Assembly (NCBI GenBank): GCA_001557505.1
Contig: LSAX01000006.1
Span: 1,364,001 to 1,428,000 of the forward strand
Source: Reticulascus tulasneorum
Taxonomy: Eukaryota > Ascomycota > Sordariomycetes > Glomerellales > Reticulascaceae
Length of the DNA stretch: 64,000 nt
Direction of reading: 5' to 3'
Shown here: positions 21,991 through 31,308 of the stretch, in pieces
Layout: each line of letters opens with the position of its first letter
How positions within the stretch are numbered: position 1 is the stretch's first letter
The notes under the pieces: model-generated
Database searches by the model: none
Told to the model about the DNA's origin: nothing
The model's input: only the letters and a program-made list of their open reading frames with translations
Program-made: the position numbers and the translations under genes

Positions 21991-24322
21991 TGCCTCTTAA
22001 GGACCTCAGTACCCATTTAACGTGGTGAGCTCCTCCGCCTCCTGAAAGGGGAAATTCGGGAGGAATCGCATCGTGACCACGGCAAAGCTGGCCTCATCGC
22101 CGCAGTATTGGTCTTCCGAGTAATCTGCGTTCCAGGGCAATATCTCTCAGAAAATCCAGTGGCCGAGCTGACTGAAGGCGATCTGCATGGTAAAAGCCTC
22201 GTAATAGCCGGAGGCAGGCTACCCCACAGGAACATGGACGGTCTCCCAGCCGTGGTCGTCCATAGTGCACGCCCATTTCCCTGGCTAAAAACCTCCGATT
22301 ATAGCACGACAGAGCCTTGGCAGAAGGACAAGCCTTTGCCAATGCGGGTACAATGTCGGGAGGTGCTTGGCATGCTTGCGACCCAGCATTATGATCGTGA
22401 GGTTCGTGCCAAGTAAATTCCAAAATAACGACCATCAACATCATAAAAAGCAGAGGTGAGCAGAATCTTTAGCCATGCGCCCATCTTTCTATCCAAGCAT
22501 CGCATTTTGAAGACCCAGCAAGAAGGCTCACAGATCCCTGGATTGAGGGGTAGAATCCCAGTCGCATCCAATCTGCTTGAAAATAAGGTGCCTCCCATTC
22601 CTGACTCCGGCGTGGAAGGGCCGAAATAACTTGAAGAAGAGTTGTAGTGTGGGGGAGTAATAACCCGTCGCTACGACACGATACTTCAAGCACGATACAT
22701 AAGATCAGGAGGTACAGGTGCAACCAAGTCTGTAAGGCCGAGGATGTAATCTCGAATGAGGAAAAGTAGCTTCTCACACCACCAGCGAGCGCAAGACACG
22801 TCTTGGGCCGCGTTGGCTGGCAAGAATGACGGGCGGCATACATTGAAAGTGGACCACTTGATCCACCGCGGACTGAAAGCTGTCAAACATAGGAAATACA
22901 CTCTTGAGTACCGGTTAAAGGGTGTTTAGATGTCTAAAGTGGTGGCGGAATGATGATGCCGGGGTCCTGGCAGCGTCTTGGTTGAGCCGTTATGGAGACG
23001 ATGGTGGGTCATGTGGAGACGGTAGACACTGATCTGCCGCGATTCCATCCAACGGAGTGAGAAAGATGCACGAGACCTTGGAGTTGGGAGCGTGGAGGTT
23101 CAAATAAGGCCGTTCGTGAGGAGAGGGAGGCTCAAAGATGAGGAGAAAGACTGCTAGATCACGTAGGACGAGGCCTCTTCCAAGATCCGAATAGTTTGCC
23201 AACTATAGATCCCACTCATCTATAGCCACTTGATGTTTGGCCAGGTCTTCCCAAGAGGGCTTTGGCGATGGTGACTTACATTGTCCATGGATGCTCGGCA
23301 ATCTCATTTTCTGGTCTGATGATGGGAGCGCGCCGCACCGAACAAATCGGGTAAACTTGTAACTGGATGGTCAAGATATAGATCTAAATCTAGCGGATCT
23401 CGGTATATTAAATCGAGTGAGGGGAAACGAGGGGGTCGTCCACCTCAGTGGGAGACAGAAGAAAGCCGCGAACTCTGTATGTGTGAGAGTGACGTGTTGG
23501 TGGGCGAGCCTTGGGTGACCTCAAATTGCCTGTGGGAAATTATATTAGCTAGGAGATCCAATTGGATCACTGTCACATCGCCTCGGAGTGTGTACCAACA
23601 TTACCTAGTTCGGCAGTGTTGGCTTCCCAACACAACCGAGTTTCCAACAATATCAAAATTGCAGAGCCGATTTCTTGGCGGCCTTACATGTGCCGTTTAC
23701 CGAAACATCGAAAACTGGTAGAATGGTGCTGGCGGGATTCGGCTGGTTTCCTGTGGGTTTGGCGGGTGTGTCGATCTCGAAACGTTTTTCCTGCATTTCT
23801 GTATCCCTGAAAGAGGTCGAATAGCTAACCTTTATGGCTCACCGTGTCTCGGAATGGCATTGACTCTAGACCGACGGTCTCCTGCATCCCCGTACTTGCC
23901 CCATTGTGTTTCTGAGGAGAGAGTAGATCAGGACCAGAGTGTTGTACTATTATATTTTTGCTCACGACAGATGCATATATTATTTCCGTGAGGTGAATGT
24001 GCTGACGCCTGGCTAAGACCGTATCTTGTGCAACGTAATCTGTACTCTGTGTATTTGTAACTAAAAATATGCTCATCATGTCAACTGCCACTCCTAAAAG
24101 CTGCGCGAGACATGTTGGCAGCAATTGAATCCGTTGGCATTAGGAAAATGATGGTTGGCCCGCTTCACCAATCGTCCCGTTTGGGGCTGAGATTACCTAA
24201 GCTGGCGCGGGTTGGTTAATTCGTTTGGACCTTGGGCGGGTCATATGCTTTTGGAGCATTTTGCGTCACATTCTGCTGAATTGATATCAAACGATCAGAA
24301 AGACAGACTGAACTCCATCAAA
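21991..24322. other. Upstream region of the GH7 and cupin genes
   Basis: About 2.3 kb between two divergent genes. Apart from the cellulase promoter motifs I see only short, unconserved ORFs and no RNA gene or repeat. Confidence 0.5.
22283..22474. promoter_or_regulatory. Pair of GGCTAAA motifs in the GH7 promoter
   Basis: GGCTAAA occurs on the plus strand at 22283-22289 and on the minus strand at 22468-22474, about 400 and 585 nt upstream of the cellulase ATG. This is the core recognised by XlnR/Xyr1 cellulase-xylanase activators. Opposed orientation and wide spacing make the call tentative. Confidence 0.35.
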
Positions 24323-24962
24323 ATGCCTCTTCGCGGCCCAGTTCCTGTAAAGCTGTTTAAGAAGGAAACCAGCGAGGTTGTCAAACTCGGTCCTATGACT
24401 GTGTATATCTTTGAGGATGGATCCAACACCGACAACCGAATTGGATGTATGACATTGGAACTCCCAAAAGGGGCGTCCGGTCCTCCGATGCATTGGCACC
24501 GATTCCATGATGAATGTTTTTTCATCACCAAGGGTAATGAGCCTTGAAAACCTATGCTCTTCTAGCGCTTATCCGGCATAGGAACGGTGAGGTTCACAAC
24601 ACCGGAAGGACACAAAGATGCGGACGAAGGTGATTTGATGGTGGTTCCTCCACGGGCTATCCATACTTTCTCGAACCCATCAGATTCTGTAGATGCCGAG
24701 TTCTTCATGACCTCCACACCAGGTAAGCCCCATAACAGAGTAAGATAGACCACATCTAACATGGCTTTGATAGGGTACTATATGGACTGTAGGTGCATCA
24801 ACAGTGTCTTGCCTGTATTCATGTGAGAGACACTGACTTATAGAAGACTTTCGAATGCTGGGCAAAGTTGCCTCTGAAGGTAAGAAGCTTACCTCCGACG
24901 AAACGCAAAACTTGATGGCCCTCTTCGGTACTTTCCCACCTAACGTGGAGTCTGAGCCATAA
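24323..24962 (+). CDS. Small cupin-domain protein
   Basis: Four exons: 24323-24533, 24582-24722, 24774-24788 and 24847-24962, 160 residues. One cupin barrel: motif 1 is MHWHRFHDECFFITKG (two His and a Glu as metal ligands) and motif 2 is GDLMVVPPRAIHTFSNPSD with the fourth-ligand His. The C-terminus (MDYFRMLGKVASEGKKLTSDE, then TFPPNVESEP) resembles small fungal quercetin-2,3-dioxygenase-like cupins of unknown substrate. Exon 3 is a 15-nt microexon. The last acceptor must be an AAG (24846) to keep frame, so this junction is the weakest. Specific activity cannot be named. Confidence 0.75.
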
Positions 24963-25062
24963 GAGGTCATGAGGCGTGGGGTTTGGATTCGAAGCAGACA
25001 TGGTTGAAGCTAGCTACCGGGCAAAACACGAAATTATATTTATTCAATGGGAAGAAACACAT

Positions 25063-26379
25063 TCAGACCTTTCCCTTCAGCCGCCCTGATCGCCGTCTCC
25101 CAGTTTCTGTGGCAGGTCCAGTCGGTTTGCTGACATCTTCCGGCTCATTTTTCACTTTCGAGATTGTTTTGGGCGCAGCCGAATTCTTCGCCGTTCGTCG
25201 CTTCTTAGCAGGTGGCACTTCCTCCTCATCGCTGTGCTCAGTCTTCGTTGCCGTCTTCCGAGCCTTGACTGGTGGGGATCCACGTTTCTTGGACTCGATC
25301 GGTTCTACTTTAGCCGAAGAAACCACACGACCAGTCTTCTTCTGGATCCCGGGTGCATAGCAGCTTGTCCTGCCTCCAACTGTGATGAAGGCCAGCTTTT
25401 CCCCGTTGGGAAGTGTTGGCGCGGAACCCTTGCCGCCCTTTCCCCATCTATGATTGAACAGCCAGTCTTTTGGGAACTCGTCAGAGTCGCCCAATTTATC
25501 AACAGCAGTCTGACAGACAAATCGAATAGCTTCGTACAAGGTTTTTATTTGCGCCTCATTGAAATCGTCAGAGTACTGTTCCGGATGTAGCTTTGACTGG
25601 TAGAGCACCTCATCGGCCACCCAATTTCCAATTCCGCTAATGTGGGTCTGATCAAGTAGAAGTGCCTTTACGGGCACATGCCGGGCTTTCATCTTGCTCT
25701 TCAGAAACTCCTCCGTAAAGATGTCAACATCGACAACAGGGTCGGGTCCATTCTCTTTCAATGGCGAGTGTTTCCGAATGTCCTTGCCGGGGCAATCGAC
25801 AAGCCGGACCCGACCAAAACGACGGGGATCAGTGAACGCAACTTCAACTTTGTCTTTTCCTTCGGTTTCCAACTGAAATTTCCAGAATTTGGGGGGCCAG
25901 AGTTCCCTTTCTCCTTCTTTCATCTTATTGTAGTAATTTGTGTATGCTGTCTTCTCACCCTTGATATGGATCCAACCTGGATAAAATTAATTAACTGCTC
26001 ACAGGAGCACTATACTCTGGCCATACCTGTCATCCCAAAATGCATTACCACATGGGGTGGGCGATCCAGCGTGATCCTAGTGGCGCGGTGAGCTTTTGTC
26101 TCTCATAAAAAATGCCGAGATTAAGTAACGAACCAGAAGTATTTGCCTTGGCTACCAGCAGAAATTACTTTCTTCCCCTTCAGAGCGGCCTCGAAGGCTG
26201 GGCCGCTGGTGCCCACCTTACCAAAGACATTGGCATCATCAAGTGCAGTGACTTTGGCAATTGTTTTGCCTACGAGGTGAAGTCGTAGGAAATGAGTGAT
26301 TCTGGCGACTATTACGTTGAATTAGGACCAAGACCTTATGGCATGGGCTTCATTACATACCCTCTGCGATTTCAGGCAT
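25063..26379 (-). CDS. Fpg/MutM-type DNA glycosylase (zincless)
   Basis: Four exons: 26379-26361, 26308-26134, 26076-26027 and 25976-25063, 385 residues. The start MPEIAEV matches the MPELPEV N-terminus in which the Pro and Glu are catalytic, so the 19-nt first exon is essential. The helix-two-turn-helix is seen as LLLDQTHISGIGNWVADEVLY, with RRFGRVRL before it. Instead of a Cys4 zinc finger the C-terminal part reads GGRTSCYAPGIQKKTGR, as in plant and fungal FPG proteins. A basic tail (PPAKKRRTAKN; RRRSGRLKGKV) suggests nuclear localisation. It should excise oxidised purines and cleave at the AP site. Confidence 0.93.
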
Positions 26380-26665
26380 GACTGCTAGCGGTTGAGTGAG
26401 CAATGTGTCGGAAGATTGAAAGCGATGTTAATGGCGACGCGAGGACGTGACTCGACTTTTCACGCTCAGACACGCGAAGTAACGTGACTTTGGCCCGCCA
26501 TTGCCAAGCCTTACTTGTGGGGCTAAGCTCGGAATTTTCCACCTCCTCCCATCAGTTCACAGATTTTCTCAACCTCAAAATTTCTCTTCCCTCACCTCCA
26601 AACCCACATCAACAATAACGAGCTTTGAACTGTAAGTTTTTGTCTACCTGCCCAAAATACCCCTT

Positions 26666-26750
26666 CTTCCTGATGACACACATAAACCGCAAACTAGAGT
26701 CTTTGACCTTTTGGAATGAAACCTCTGTTTTTCACGTCAGTCTGACAGAC
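26666..26750 (+). ncRNA. snR78: Box C/D snoRNA, snR78-like (25S Um2421)
   Basis: Box C TGATGA at 26671-26676 and box D CTGA at 26742-26745. Guide CAAACTAGAGTC (26690-26701) is fully complementary to 25S rRNA GACTCTAGTTTG. With TTGA (26703-26706) as D', the fifth base upstream pairs with the U that is Um2421 in yeast, the snR78 target. rRNA sequence is from memory. I see no clear terminal stem. Confidence 0.75.
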
Positions 26751-26910
26751 AGCTTCTTCGTCACATCGCTTTTTCTACCAATTCTGTTTCTCGAGCTGAC
26801 TTTGGTATCTTAGATATGCTCAGGATCAAGTATCCCGTGCTATGGTGTTGCACTGCTAGGCACCTCCCGTAGAAAGGTAAGCTCCCTCTTCTTTCTTCTT
26901 GCTCTCTACC

Positions 26911-27008
26911 CATTGAAATGATGAACAAATTTACATACTTTTGTATGCTGGAAATTACCGGCTGAATTGCATTGACGATAAAAAATTGGCTGTTGTCTGA
27001 TCTCATTA
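26911..27008 (+). ncRNA. snR77: Box C/D snoRNA, snR77-like (18S Um578)
   Basis: Box C ATGATGA at 26918-26924, D' CTGA at 26962-26965, C' TGACGA at 26973-26978 and box D CTGA at 26997-27000, all in canonical order. The guide before D' (26947-26961, GCTGGAAATTACCGG) pairs with the 18S segment around GGTAATTCCAGC with one bulged A. The fifth base from D' faces the U that is Um578 in yeast (snR77). Confidence 0.7.
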
Positions 27009-27127
27009 ACACTTCAATCTCGATTTGATTCAATATGGCTTTAGTACTTTACTAATGTGGCCTCCAGCTCTGCTTCAATGCACCTTGCCGACAAGGTACG
27101 ACCGAACTGTTCCTTCCCTACCCTGGC

Positions 27128-27234
27128 ATGTAAAATGATGAAGCGGCACTGGGCTCCGAGAGTTCCAAAAGGACTCGTCATGAGTAGAGAAGCCACTTTG
27201 CGGCAGGCCTAGAAAACCTCGCCCACTGATACAT
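27128..27234 (+). ncRNA. snR76: Box C/D snoRNA, snR76-like (25S Cm2197)
   Basis: Box C ATGATGA at 27135-27141 and box D CTGA at 27226-27229. A terminal stem of ATGTA (27128-27132) with TACAT (27230-27234) closes it. Guide GCACTGGGC (27146-27154) before a degenerate D' (CCGA, 27156-27159) pairs with 25S GCCCAGTGC so that the fifth base faces yeast C2197, the snR76 target. Confidence 0.78.
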
Positions 27235-27528
27235 CAACGGCTGCTTGATGATTTGAAAAGGAATTGCAAGCAACATTTGGCTGACTTATGGCCCAGTGTC
27301 GGTGGCACCATCCAGATGCCTCTCTAGCTCCTGCAAGCAGTTTGCTCTCCTCACTAGGAGACGTGTGCTGGTTTGGTCCTGGCTGCTCTGCCCAGTGTCG
27401 AGCTCTGCTTTTTGTGTGGTTACACCGCTTCGAGAGCAGATGACACTGGCAATGTAAAAGTGTTGGGCTTGGCGTTTGAGTCACACTTCTCTGCTTGGTA
27501 GGTGCCTATCTCAATTTCATACTCAACC

Positions 27529-27625
27529 TTGCCTTTATGATGAGAATAGATGACGAGTCTGATCCGGATCTTCCGATGCAGATAACTTTTTTACTACCAT
27601 TCATGCATTTTTCTGATACTGGCAA
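27529..27625 (+). ncRNA. snR75: Box C/D snoRNA, snR75/U15-like (25S Gm2288)
   Basis: Box C ATGATGA at 27537-27543, D' CTGA at 27559-27562 and box D CTGA at 27613-27616, with terminal stem TTGCC (27529-27533) and GGCAA (27621-27625). Guide TAGATGACGAG (27547-27557) plus T then CTGA matches the well-known U15 guide. It pairs with 25S CTCGTCATCTA, placing yeast G2288 opposite the fifth base. Confidence 0.86.
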
Positions 27626-27772
27626 CTTTCTTAACACATTTTGAAGCTCTTCTCTTCTGAGTAGCTGCTAACGAACATGTTAGGTGTTTGACTTGCTATT
27701 TATGCCGGCCCATAATCCTTTCGGGACTCAAACTGGTAAGTTCGGACGGTACGCTACCTGTCATCAACCTCT

Positions 27773-27839
27773 GTTTCCATGATGAACGAAACTTCAAAAG
27801 ACAAGCATATGTCAGAGCCTAACGGCAACGCTGATAAAC
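27773..27839 (+). ncRNA. snR74: Box C/D snoRNA, snR74/U27-like (18S Am28)
   Basis: Box C ATGATGA at 27779-27785, box D CTGA at 27831-27834, stem GTTT (27773-27776) with AAAC (27836-27839). Guide AGACAAGCATATG (27799-27811) is complementary over 13 nt to the 18S 5' region CATATGCTTGTCT. With CAGA (27813-27816) as D' the fifth base faces A28, the yeast snR74 and human U27 target position. Confidence 0.87.
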
Positions 27840-28022
27840 GATTCGACTCAATGTCCTTCTGATCCGAAAGTCATCATACACTTATTTTGCAAATATTTGT
27901 GGGATCCCCGTTAACCTGTCGAGGAACAGACTAAGATTGCTTGAGGACCCTGTCACTGAAGAATCGCTTCGCATCTATGAACAGGTCAGTAGTCATCTTC
28001 TTCCACTTGCTCATTTCTTTCC

Positions 28023-28120
28023 GGCCTTTTTATGATGATCACAAAATTTTCACGACGGTCAACATAGCCATATGCTTTGATGATACTGCCTATGACAAGG
28101 TACCCATACTGATACGGGCC
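28023..28120 (+). ncRNA. snR73: Box C/D snoRNA, snR73-like (25S Cm2959)
   Basis: Box C ATGATGA at 28032-28038, box D CTGA at 28109-28112, and GGCC (28023-28026) can pair with GGCC (28117-28120). Guide TCACGACGGTC (28050-28060) is complementary to 25S GACCGTCGTGA, which contains yeast C2959, the snR73 target. The D' box expected near 28063 (CATA) is poor, so the exact nucleotide is less certain than the target region. Confidence 0.7.
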
Positions 28121-28585
28121 TTCTACACAATCCTGCTAGATATATACTTGTTTGGTGGAACGAAGTCACTAACAAGATTACAGGCCCCTCCACAATTAGG
28201 ATATATACCACTGGTGTACTTGGTGAGAGGTAAGTTTTCTTGGCAGCCACTGGTGAAGGTATGTTCTTCGCTTGTAAATGGTGCTTCTCATCTCGTCTGT
28301 GACCCTTCAGCCCAGTGAAATATTCAGTGTCCGAAATAGAATACAAGATACAGATCAGTTTATACCAAGATATATATATATTGTATTGCATATCAACGCT
28401 CAGATGTGATTGTAATTGTGATATGTCATGCTGCCAGATGCATGTGATTATTTTGATTGGGTATCGAACAAGTTTCCCGCCTTGCGCCGCGTATCCAGAC
28501 CCGAGGACATGAGTTGTCCATTTTTGTGTACGTTTCGCCCATATTATTCCAATTCTATCGAGCAGTCCCAAGAAACACACAATGC

Positions 28586-30641
28586 CTAAAAATTTCCGAC
28601 GCCAAATGCAGTCACAGTCGCGAGAACGATGATCAGAAGCACAAAACTGTCTCGAGGGTCATGCGTCGGCATATTGCCGCTCTTCGGGGTCGTGGTTGCG
28701 GTGAACAAACCTGTCAGAACCTGCGAGGACGTGACAGGGGAAGTGGTGCTCGACGGTGTCTGCGTCATCAACGGCCAGTCGCTCGACGCACTGTAGAGCA
28801 CGCCGTTGATGATGACGCCCTCTCCATCTGCGAGCATTTGCTGCTGCTCCCCACTGCAAGAACCCTGTATGTTGCGGATCCAGCACGTCGGCTCTGGTGA
28901 CGCCGGCAGCCTATCCGTCTGCGTTGCATTCAACGGCCCTGATGTGTTGAATGTTGCCAGATCAATGTCTTCACCTGTTGACATGGACGTGCCCATGATG
29001 ATGCGAGCAAAGACCTGAAATGCAGTCTCGGGCTGGTATGCTGGCACAGAGTGGCCCGCTTGGTAGATTCGACTGAAGGATAGGTTGCCGAATTGGCGCA
29101 CAACGCCACCGATATACGTATCATTTACAATGACCGGCGCGTAGCCAGCTTCTGAGAAGCGGGGGCCATAGACGGAGCCCGCCAGCCAGGCGATACGAAT
29201 GGAGGCGGCTTCGCCGCCTAGCCAGTTGCAGATGTAATCTCGGTCTCCGTAAATAAGCCCCACTCGGATGCCACTCCTCAAGAGCTTGGCAAGCTTGGGG
29301 AGCAATGGGCCTCTCTCATAATCCCCCGTACTCCCGAATCCCGCTACAACCTGTAGGCTGGTCATGGTGAGATTCGTCACAGCGCCGATGGCTTGCTGAA
29401 ATTCAGCCGTATTAACATACTCCAGATAAGTGTTTGGAGGGAAAGAATCGGGATTCAGGCGAGCAATATCGTACACGCTCCTCCCGGCCTCTGTGTACGG
29501 CTCCAAGACGTTGGTGTAGCAGCTCAGATACGCCTGTTGGCATAAGTCGTTCACGGTGTCCACATTGCCGGTATTTTCAGGATCGTAGACCTTTTCTGCA
29601 GTTCGACACTGCTGAATCAAGTCGTAACATCCTCCATCTGCGTAGAAACTCGCATTTGCCAGTTGAGCCCGGACAGAGTTTATTGCTTGGAAACCATACG
29701 AGTTGCTGACAGCCATCGCTGGATAGTATGGCGCTTGAACCTCGTCGTCGATGCAACCATTGACGATGCCCAGAGATGTTAGATGGATCTCCACCGTCTT
29801 GTTCGCAGATATCGAGCCGTTTAGCCTCTTGCGGTTCTGTTCCTCCCAGACATCAGAGAAAACCGGCCCGTATTTACCTCCGTAGCTTTCAGCGAAGAGG
29901 TTGATGCCGAGCGAGCTGTTTTTCGGCGGATTGTATTGTGGGAACGTGCCCAGAAACCCCTGGAGCATGTGCCACATGGCCATTGCAGCTATCTCAGATG
30001 TATTCGCGGTGTTGTTCGGGTTCAGGGAGCTAAACGTCCCGTTGAGGGCGGAAAACGGCATCTCGCCATCGAAGACGGATCGAGGAGGTGACACTTGGGT
30101 GCCGTCGAATAGATTCATGGATCCATTTGTTGGCACATCGTATGAGAAACCGACCTGGTTGGGCTAACAAACCTGTTAGTCGTGTGTTCGTCGCCAATTG
30201 ACATCACTAAAGCCTTACCTGGTCGATGAACAACATGTTGGAAGCTCGATCCCATCCCCATTCCCTTGCAATAGTATCGTACTGATCCAACCCCTTCTCC
30301 ACAACCTCACATGGGCCGACCTCCGTGAACATCCCAAATAGGGAGCTTACGCCCGGCCCACCATTGAGCCAAATCGTCAGCGTGGTCGTCGGTTCCCTCG
30401 CGGCCACGAACCAAAAGAACAAATTCGTCGGATAGGGACCAGGCACGTTCACCCAGCCGGTATACTGCTGCTGGCTGCTGAACGCCGTCGTGCACGCGCC
30501 ATCGGGGATCTTGAAGCTGACGGTGATGTTGTCATCAATTGGCGACCTGATGGTTGTGAGGTTGACCAGGCTGGAGGGGAACTGCGCTGCTGACAGGGAC
30601 GCGTAGGCAACGAGGAGAAAGAGAGAAAAGAAGCGATACAT
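28586..30641 (-). CDS. Secreted serine carboxypeptidase (S10), probably GPI-anchored
   Basis: Two exons, 30641-30219 and 30163-28586, 666 residues. Signal peptide MYRFFSLFLLVAYASLSAAQ. S10 motifs: LTIWLNGGPGVSSLFGMF (substrate binding), FAESYGGKYGP with the nucleophile Ser near 234 (Ala replaces the usual Gly of GESY), YGDRDYICNW with the Asp near 450, and QAGHSVPAYQPE with His near 512. Several NxS/T sites are present. A Thr/Ser-rich stretch and a terminal hydrophobic segment (SFVLLIIVLATVTAFGVGNF) suggest GPI anchoring. The start was chosen as the Met directly before the signal peptide; upstream in-frame Mets lie before charged sequence. It should remove C-terminal residues outside the cell at acid pH. 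Confidence 0.92.
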
Positions 30642-31308
30642 GTCGAAGCCGTCATTGTGACACGGGCGCATACCTAAGTATATTGGGAAGCGCTGGTATG
30701 AGATACGCACTGGAAACTGAGACAAGTCATGGAGCTTGACTCTTTGTTGGATGATGAAAAGTAAACGTCCGAGTCTTGGCAGCCGTAGTGCCTGCATAAG
30801 GCGAACGGCGGGGGAGTCGCCCCGGATTTAGCGCCACCAGAGCAACGCGGCCTTCTGCCGTTTTATCCATGCCGGTTTCTATTTACCTTGAATCCTCCAG
30901 CTCAATTACCGATCTATTGTCAACAGCCTTCCCCGACTCCTAAACAGGGAAATCCGATGTCTGACTTTGTCTGAAATGAGAAGCCTGCAATTGCAACTCG
31001 AGAGTGAACCGATGCGCATCGGTCCGTTCCCGTGTTCTAGTGAGACCCTCAATGGATGGAAGTGCTGTGGGGACAGAACTTCCTTACAGGGCTCGACAGC
31101 CGTAATTTCAGCAGAGACGCCACAATGTACCTGAAATGCATTAGCTCGAAGCCATCGTCGAATGCGGCTGACGAGCGCCAGGGGCAAGCAGTCAATATGA
31201 ATATCGTCTCTGGCTAGCAAGAAAACCTTCAATTTTTGTTGTATCCTTTTCTCCTCCTTCGTTTTGGAACTCCATCTCTCAACCCCATTTTCCGTATCGT
31301 ATGTCGCC
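30642..31308. promoter_or_regulatory. Divergent promoter, carboxypeptidase / membrane protein
   Basis: 667 nt between divergent starts with no supported gene. Just before the plus-strand gene an out-of-frame ATG at 31301 precedes the chosen start at 31309, so some initiation could be lost to it. Confidence 0.45.

Larger units (their letters stand above)
26560..28310 (+). ncRNA. Spliced non-coding host gene for six box C/D snoRNAs
   Basis: No ORF here resembles a protein, but the sequence alternates short exons and introns with good signals, and each of six introns carries one box C/D snoRNA. Proposed exons: ?-26631, 26814-26876, 27068-27095, 27296-27497, 27684-27735, 27930-27984, 28184-28229 and 28309-end. 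Donors include GTAAGT, GTAAGC, GTACGA, GTAGGT and GTAAGT. Branch sites such as GCTGAC (26795), GCTAAC (27667) and ACTAAC (28168) precede the acceptors. The exons share no open frame. The 5' end is guessed from the CT-rich leader near 26570-26630, and the exon 3-4 boundaries are the least certain. The layout resembles animal UHG-type snoRNA host genes. Confidence 0.72.

Noticed and set aside
27243..27284. A further box C/D-like pair (TTGATGA at 27245, CTGA at 27281)
   Set aside because: Only about 40 nt apart, no terminal stem and no guide with a recognisable rRNA match; too short for a C/D snoRNA.
27941..28318. 125-codon plus-strand ORF
   Set aside because: It overlaps the snR73-like RNA and several splice sites and shows no domain; fortuitous.
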